Shown here in pieces: positions 23,819 to 27,412 of a stretch of DNA of 27,412 bases (position 1 is its first letter; the number at the start of each line of letters is the position of its first letter). Location of the stretch: positions 3,116 through 30,527 of the forward strand of contig DGHT01000017.1 of NCBI GenBank assembly GCA_002392765.1, given 5' to 3'. Origin of the DNA: Verrucomicrobia bacterium UBA3841. Its GTDB lineage: Bacteria; Verrucomicrobiota; Kiritimatiellia; RFP12; UBA1067. The notes under the pieces are model-generated. The model did not search any database and had not been told where the DNA came from. It saw only the letters and a list, made by a program, of their open reading frames with translations. Made by a program: the position numbers and the translations under genes.

Positions 23819-25372
23819 CTACCTGACAACGATCGCAAGCCCGCTTGCGTTTTTCGCCTTCATGAACTTCGACTTCGGCAACACACCTTTAGTCACCCTG
23901 AATTCGTCAAACCAAAGAGCGCTAGTCGTTTCCCCAAATGTGATTTCGTTGCCGTGCATTAGACCATACCAGTTTCCGTTCGCGGTCTTCACAACAGGAT
24001 CGCCATAGTCGAAATAATATGTCACTTGCGTCTGCGCCCCGTCGCTTAGCGGCTCGATGACGACAGCGAAATGGTGCCACTTCCCGTCCGTCATGGCAAA
24101 TGGCGAGGTGGCGGCCACGTTGGAGGATTCCGTGTCAACGCGAAGATAATATTTTTTGCTATCGTTTGCCTGAATGAGAAGGCCGTATTTGCCGGATCCA
24201 ACATTCCGTCCAAGACTCATTTTCGTCTTCCATGTCGTCACGTCCGCCTCAGCCGGCGACCCTTTCATGAAAAACTCGATCGTCGCCGATTCAAGGACGC
24301 TGCCGGATGTCATGAAAGGATTTGCGAGTTTTTTCACGATCTGCGTTTTGTCAGTCTTGAGACATCCCGCATTGCTGTCCTTCCGAACCAGAACGGTCTG
24401 ATCCCCGTATTCTGCGACCTGCGACTTCCAGACGCCTGCATCATATACGGGGGTTCCGGTTGTCGTGTCGCTTCCGCCTATGTCATCCCCGTAAAATTCC
24501 GCAATCGAACCCATGTCGCTGTCAAGCGGCATGTAGAAAATCGTATCGCCATCCTGAGGATCCGGATTTGTAACGAAGCGCATGAACTTGCTCGGATCGA
24601 CAACCCCCTTCGTGATGCGCAGTTCGTCAAACCAGAAGACATTGTTGCCGGACTGTCCAAACGTAAGGTCCTGATTATACTGAAGTCCGGCCCAGACTCC
24701 ATTTTTCGTCGCCTCAACTTTGTTCGCATAGTCGAAATACCAGGTTACTTTCGTCTGCGTCCCATTGCTGACAGGCTCAATGATAATGGCAAAATGGTGC
24801 CATTTTCCGTCAGTCATGTAAAATGGCGATGTGGCAACTGTTTCCGTCGTGTCAGTCTGCACTTTTACATAGTATTTATTGTTGTTGTTGCCGTCCGCCT
24901 GAATCATCAATCCGGCCCTGGTGCCGCTACCCAGACTAAACTTGTTTCCCCATGTTGTCACTTCATCCACAACCGACGACCCTTTCATGAAAAACTCGAT
25001 CGTCGCGCAATTGAAGTCGGAAGAGCGCATGTATGGATGGGTAATCGATCTTGTGATGCGCACCTTGTTTGCCTTAAGTCCCGCGACATTCGCCCCATTG
25101 CGCGCAACCGCCGTGGGATTGCCGCGCTCGACCACATGCATCTTCCATACATCGTCGTCGTATGCCGGAGTGCCTGACGTTGTGCTTCCGGCGTTTTCGG
25201 AAACGGCGGCCACCGTGTCCATACTGTTGTCGAAAGGCAGATAGAGCAGAACGTCGCCATCCTGCGGCGTTCCATCGCCCAAGCCCGCGAAGGCGGCAAG
25301 CGACGCCAGGGCTGCGGCTAAAAACTTGCGAAGCCCGGCTTTTGCTGTTTCTGTGCCATTTGCGTTTTTCAT
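23819..25372 (-). CDS. Secreted protein with two LamG-like (ConA-fold) domains
   Basis: A 517-residue protein with a signal peptide (LRKFLAAALASLAAFAGLG). Two homologous units of about 240 residues follow, each opening PQDGD and containing ATIEFFMKG, TDGKWHHFAIIIEP or TDGKWHHFAVVIEP, YFDY, and FWFDELRITKGV or LWFDEFRVTKGV. This pattern is typical of LamG/concanavalin-like jelly-roll domains, which bind glycans or other surface ligands. No catalytic domain is present. I start at ATG 25372, 8-9 bases after an AAAGGAAC site and at a normal signal peptide; the frame is open further upstream, through the cupin gene, but that part is only an artefact. A role in binding the operon's glycan at the cell surface is an inference. 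Confidence 0.85.
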   Translation of the reverse strand: MKNANGTETAKAGLRKFLAAALASLAAFAGLGDGTPQDGDVLLYLPFDNSMDTVAAVSENAGSTTSGTPAYDDDVWKMHVVERGNPTAVARNGANVAGLKANKVRITRSITHPYMRSSDFNCATIEFFMKGSSVVDEVTTWGNKFSLGSGTRAGLMIQADGNNNNKYYVKVQTDTTETVATSPFYMTDGKWHHFAIIIEPVSNGTQTKVTWYFDYANKVEATKNGVWAGLQYNQDLTFGQSGNNVFWFDELRITKGVVDPSKFMRFVTNPDPQDGDTIFYMPLDSDMGSIAEFYGDDIGGSDTTTGTPVYDAGVWKSQVAEYGDQTVLVRKDSNAGCLKTDKTQIVKKLANPFMTSGSVLESATIEFFMKGSPAEADVTTWKTKMSLGRNVGSGKYGLLIQANDSKKYYLRVDTESSNVAATSPFAMTDGKWHHFAVVIEPLSDGAQTQVTYYFDYGDPVVKTANGNWYGLMHGNEITFGETTSALWFDEFRVTKGVLPKSKFMKAKNASGLAIVVR

Positions 25373-25407
25373 CGCTTTTGTTCCTTTGTCTATGTTTTTG
25401 TTTGCGT

Positions 25408-25782
25408 TCAAAGTTTGGCAATATCGCGGCGTTCGCTGTTCACTGCCCCGGTGTCGGCGTTTTCGACAACGAGGCATCTGGCGCCAGGCTTCGTGGCGAT
25501 CTGATGCCACGTACCTTTGCGGACGTTGTAGAATTTTCCGCATTCCATTCTCACTTCCCTGCGGCCTTCGCCGATCAAAAGCGTCGCCTCCCCCGAAAGA
25601 AGCGCGAAGACTTCGTCGGTTTTGTTGTGCCGCTCGATGTACGCTGGCGCGACGAACCTCCCGCCGTGATTGATGAAGGCAACGCACCATCCGCCGAACT
25701 CAACGCCGCGGATATAGTTGCAACCGTCATACGATACGACGTCAAGCCCGTCTACAGGGTTTTCTACGATTACTTTGTCCAT
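25408..25782 (-). CDS. Small cupin protein
   Basis: A 124-residue single-domain cupin: VEFGGWCVAFINHGGRF, then RHNKTDEVFALLSGEATLLIGEG (motif 1, with one His and the Glu) and GKFYNVRKGTWHQIATKPGARCLVVE (motif 2, with one His). The first motif lacks the second His of the classical HxH, so metal binding may be altered. It has no signal peptide. Such cupins accompany sugar-use operons, but its reaction is unknown. The ATG at 25782 is chosen over the TTG at 25791, because that TTG overlaps the -10 element and could not be transcribed. It is the first gene of the leftward operon, and its transcript may be leaderless. Confidence 0.88.
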   Translation of the reverse strand: MDKVIVENPVDGLDVVSYDGCNYIRGVEFGGWCVAFINHGGRFVAPAYIERHNKTDEVFALLSGEATLLIGEGRREVRMECGKFYNVRKGTWHQIATKPGARCLVVENADTGAVNSERRDIAKL

Positions 25783-25790
25783 CGACCGCA

Positions 25791-25819
25791 ATTATATCAA
25801 AAAACCTTCTTTGCCTCAA
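25791..25819 (-). promoter_or_regulatory. Promoter of the glycan operon
   Basis: On the minus strand, TTGAGG (25819-25814), a 17-base spacer and a perfect TATAAT (25796-25791). The expected start point falls at or within about two bases of the cupin ATG, so the mRNA probably has no leader. Confidence 0.7.
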
Positions 25820-25868
25820 TCTGGAATGTGCATAGATCAGGCAAAGAATATTGCATTTTACAGGCAAA
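25807..25868. promoter_or_regulatory. Candidate operator: AGGCAAA half-sites
   Basis: TTCTTTGCCT (25807-25816) is the exact inverse of AGGCAAAGAA (25839-25848), with 22 bases between. A further AGGCAAA lies at 25862-25868, 23 bases from the second in the same orientation. The first overlaps the glycan operon's -35 and the third lies in the spacer of the regulator promoter, the placement expected for a dual-control XylR/AraC-type regulator. Confidence 0.55.
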
Positions 25869-25880
25869 TTGTGATATGAT
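25851..25880 (+). promoter_or_regulatory. Promoter of the XylR-like regulator gene
   Basis: TATGAT (25875-25880) follows a weak TTGCAT (25851-25856) at 18 bases. Initiation would fall at about 25887-25888, right at the ATG, again suggesting a leaderless message. Confidence 0.5.
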
Positions 25881-25887
25881 ATTCTGT

Positions 25888-27051
25888 ATGAAACACGGAC
25901 AGACAAAATCAATTCTCGTCGCAATCTCTTCCTCCCACGCCGCGTCGCGGCAGAAGTTGCGCGGCATCTACCGGTACGCAGTACGGAAAGACGACTGGGA
26001 TATAACTCTCGTGCGTTCCGCCGCGGATCTGTCGGACCAGATGCTTGAAGAATGCGCGAATGGCCGCTACGATGGCTGCATCATTTCCTCCGAGGAGTGC
26101 GCGAGGCGAATCGCAGAAACAATCACGCTCAAAACGCCAATTGTCGTAATCGAAGGAGAAATCGGCGACATCATAGCCCAGGTGCGGCAGACGGCGAATA
26201 CGCAAGTCCTCACCACCGACAACATGGCGATAGCACGTACGGCTGCGGAGCATTTCCGTTCTTTGGGACGCTTCGCCTCGTTTGCCTACATTCCGGACGA
26301 GCTTGGGCGCCGCTGGTCTGCAATCCGCGAAAAGGCGTTCATGGACACCGTACGCGCCGACCGGTGCCGCAAAGAGACGTACAACCCCGCAAGAGAGAGT
26401 CTCGTCGGATTCCTGACGCGGCTCGCGCCGCCGGTCGCCGTATTCGCAGCATGGGATTTCATGGCCGCGAAAGTCGTCAGAGCCTGTCACGCGGCAGGGC
26501 TTTCCGTTCCATCTCAGGTTTCAGTCATCGGGGTGGATGACGACGACATGATCTGCGAATCTGTCAGGCCGCCCCTCTCCACGATTCTTGTCGACAGGGT
26601 AAAGCAGGGATTCGTCGCCGCCCAGGCTTTGAACTCGATGATGACTTCGCGAAAAAACGCCGCTGCGCCGACATACGTCTGCCGCCCGCTGAAGGTCGTC
26701 GAACGCGAATCAACCGCCCACCTCTCTCCTGGCGGAGGCGTCGTGGAGCGCGCCCGGCAGTTCATAGCCGATCATGTCCCAGACTTGATTGGCGTCCAGG
26801 ACGTGGCAGACGCGATACACGTCTCGCGGCGACTCCTGGATCTTCGCTTCGCACAATCGGGAACCGGATCCGTCTCGGAACTGATCCGTTCAAAGAAGCT
26901 CGCTCTCGTAAAGCGGCTTCTTCGGCAGACGCCTCTTTCCGACGCGCGCATCGCCGCGCGCTGCGGATTCAAGAGCGTCGGCACTCTACGCAATCTCTTC
27001 CGCAGCGCTTTCGGCATGTCAATGCGCTCCTGGCGTGCGGATTTCACCTGA
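25888..27051 (+). CDS. XylR-type transcription regulator (LacI-like sensor, AraC DNA-binding)
   Basis: A 387-residue cytoplasmic regulator. Residues about 8-280 form a periplasmic-binding-protein-like sugar sensor (ILVAISSSHAASRQKLRGIYRYA, VFAAWDFMAAKVVRACHAAGLSVPSQVSVIGVDDDD, RPPLSTILVD). Residues about 290-387 form an AraC two-helix-turn-helix domain (IGVQDVADAIHVSRRLLDLRF and DARIAARCGFKSVGTLRNLFRSAFG). There is no N-terminal LacI helix-turn-helix; this order is that of E. coli XylR. ATG 25888 is chosen because homology starts there and the -10 lies just upstream; the frame stays open further upstream, through the intergenic region and the divergent cupin. It is divergent from the glycan operon and most likely controls it in response to a sugar released by those enzymes. 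The sugar is not identifiable. Confidence 0.92.
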   Translation: MKHGQTKSILVAISSSHAASRQKLRGIYRYAVRKDDWDITLVRSAADLSDQMLEECANGRYDGCIISSEECARRIAETITLKTPIVVIEGEIGDIIAQVRQTANTQVLTTDNMAIARTAAEHFRSLGRFASFAYIPDELGRRWSAIREKAFMDTVRADRCRKETYNPARESLVGFLTRLAPPVAVFAAWDFMAAKVVRACHAAGLSVPSQVSVIGVDDDDMICESVRPPLSTILVDRVKQGFVAAQALNSMMTSRKNAAAPTYVCRPLKVVERESTAHLSPGGGVVERARQFIADHVPDLIGVQDVADAIHVSRRLLDLRFAQSGTGSVSELIRSKKLALVKRLLRQTPLSDARIAARCGFKSVGTLRNLFRSAFGMSMRSWRADFT

Positions 27052-27412
27052 AGGGACAGGGTTCCGCCGGTGAATGAGATCACTGGGAAAGCACCCCTGT
27101 AGCCACCGCGTTGCGGCTCGCCTTCGGCTCGGGGGATATGCCGTCCTGGTGGCGACATCAAGGAGATGGAGCGTCTCGCTCCGTCAATATGAACGGACGG
27201 GACGTCCGTTCCCCCAGTTGAACGGACGGGGAAGCACCCCTGTAGCCACCGCGCTGCGGCTCGGGGGATATGCCATCTTGGCGGCGACATCAAGGAGATG
27301 GAGCGTCTCGCTCCGTCAATATGAACGGACGGGACGTCCGTTCCCCCAGTTGAACGGACGGGACGTCACCCCTGTAGCCACCGCGTTGCGGCTCGCGCGG
27401 GCCCTTGCGGCA
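27052..27412. other. Right-hand region of repeats, runs off the window
   Basis: The 361 bases after the regulator contain no gene. Apart from a 30-base lead, they are all copies of the same repeat block seen at 16355-16516. The last 20 bases (27393-27412) are the exact reverse complement of 16577-16596. Confidence 0.85.
27082..27366. repeat. Right repeat block, two tandem copies
   Basis: Copy one runs about 27082-27229 and copy two about 27231-27366; a third begins at 27367 and is cut. Each has GTAGCCACCGCG, CGGGGGATATG, CAAGGAGATG, GGAGCG-TCT-CGCTCC and the perfect 9-bp hairpin GAACGGACG-GGA with its complement (27191-27211 and 27323-27343), then CCCCCAGTTGAACGG. Copy two lacks an 11-base duplication near CTCGCCTTCGG that copy one has. 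Confidence 0.92.

Overview
This window looks like a chromosomal piece of a GC-rich, Gram-negative bacterium of the PVC superphylum. A gut or sediment Kiritimatiellota/Verrucomicrobiota lineage is the best guess. That is inference, based on the secretin operon layout, the OB-domain histidine kinase, the XylR-type regulator over secreted glycan-degrading enzymes, and very abundant intergenic hairpin repeats. No rRNA or tRNA gene was seen.

Bases 1-993: the 5' two thirds of metK runs leftwards off the edge. It is divergent from a rightward operon and has an unassigned hairpin in its leader. Bases 994-7039: a type II secretion/type IV pilus-like inner-membrane pair (GspL-like and GspM-like) and a very long secretin with a coiled-coil tail. 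A 78-bp tandem repeat array separates these from a TolA-like coiled-coil protein. Bases 7067-8188: ychF. Bases 8189-8670: repeats and hairpins.

Bases 8671-14652: a dense housekeeping operon of thrC, an RluA-type pseudouridine synthase, aroQ, an FmdB-type zinc ribbon, rpe, an orphan sensor histidine kinase and murF. Several of its genes overlap by a few bases. Bases 14754-16375: an RsuA/RluB-type pseudouridine synthase, a DUF167 protein and a YrdC/Sua5 protein.

Bases 16841-25782: a leftward operon of five genes: a small cupin, a secreted double LamG-like protein, a secreted DUF6259-like putative glycosidase, a beta-helix (GH110-like) protein fused to an endonuclease/exonuclease/phosphatase domain, and a GH92-type alpha-mannosidase-like enzyme. 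It is divergent from a XylR-type (LacI-sensor plus AraC DNA-binding) regulator at 25888-27051. The two divergent promoters sit so close to their start codons that both transcripts may be leaderless, and a repeated half-site lies between them. This is a small inducible glycan-use locus. Related repeat blocks lie on both sides of it (16355-16516 and 27082-27412), which suggests a cassette.

The most unusual structure is the repeat ecology. There are two kinds of repeat. The first is a set of hairpins that keep a three-base TCC/TCT loop (GGA/AGA on the other strand) while the stems change with their complementarity preserved. The second is heptamer arrays of the GGGAANN type. The heptamers lie between genes, form the 3' end of the yrdC-like gene, and occur once inside thrC as an in-frame 42-bp run.
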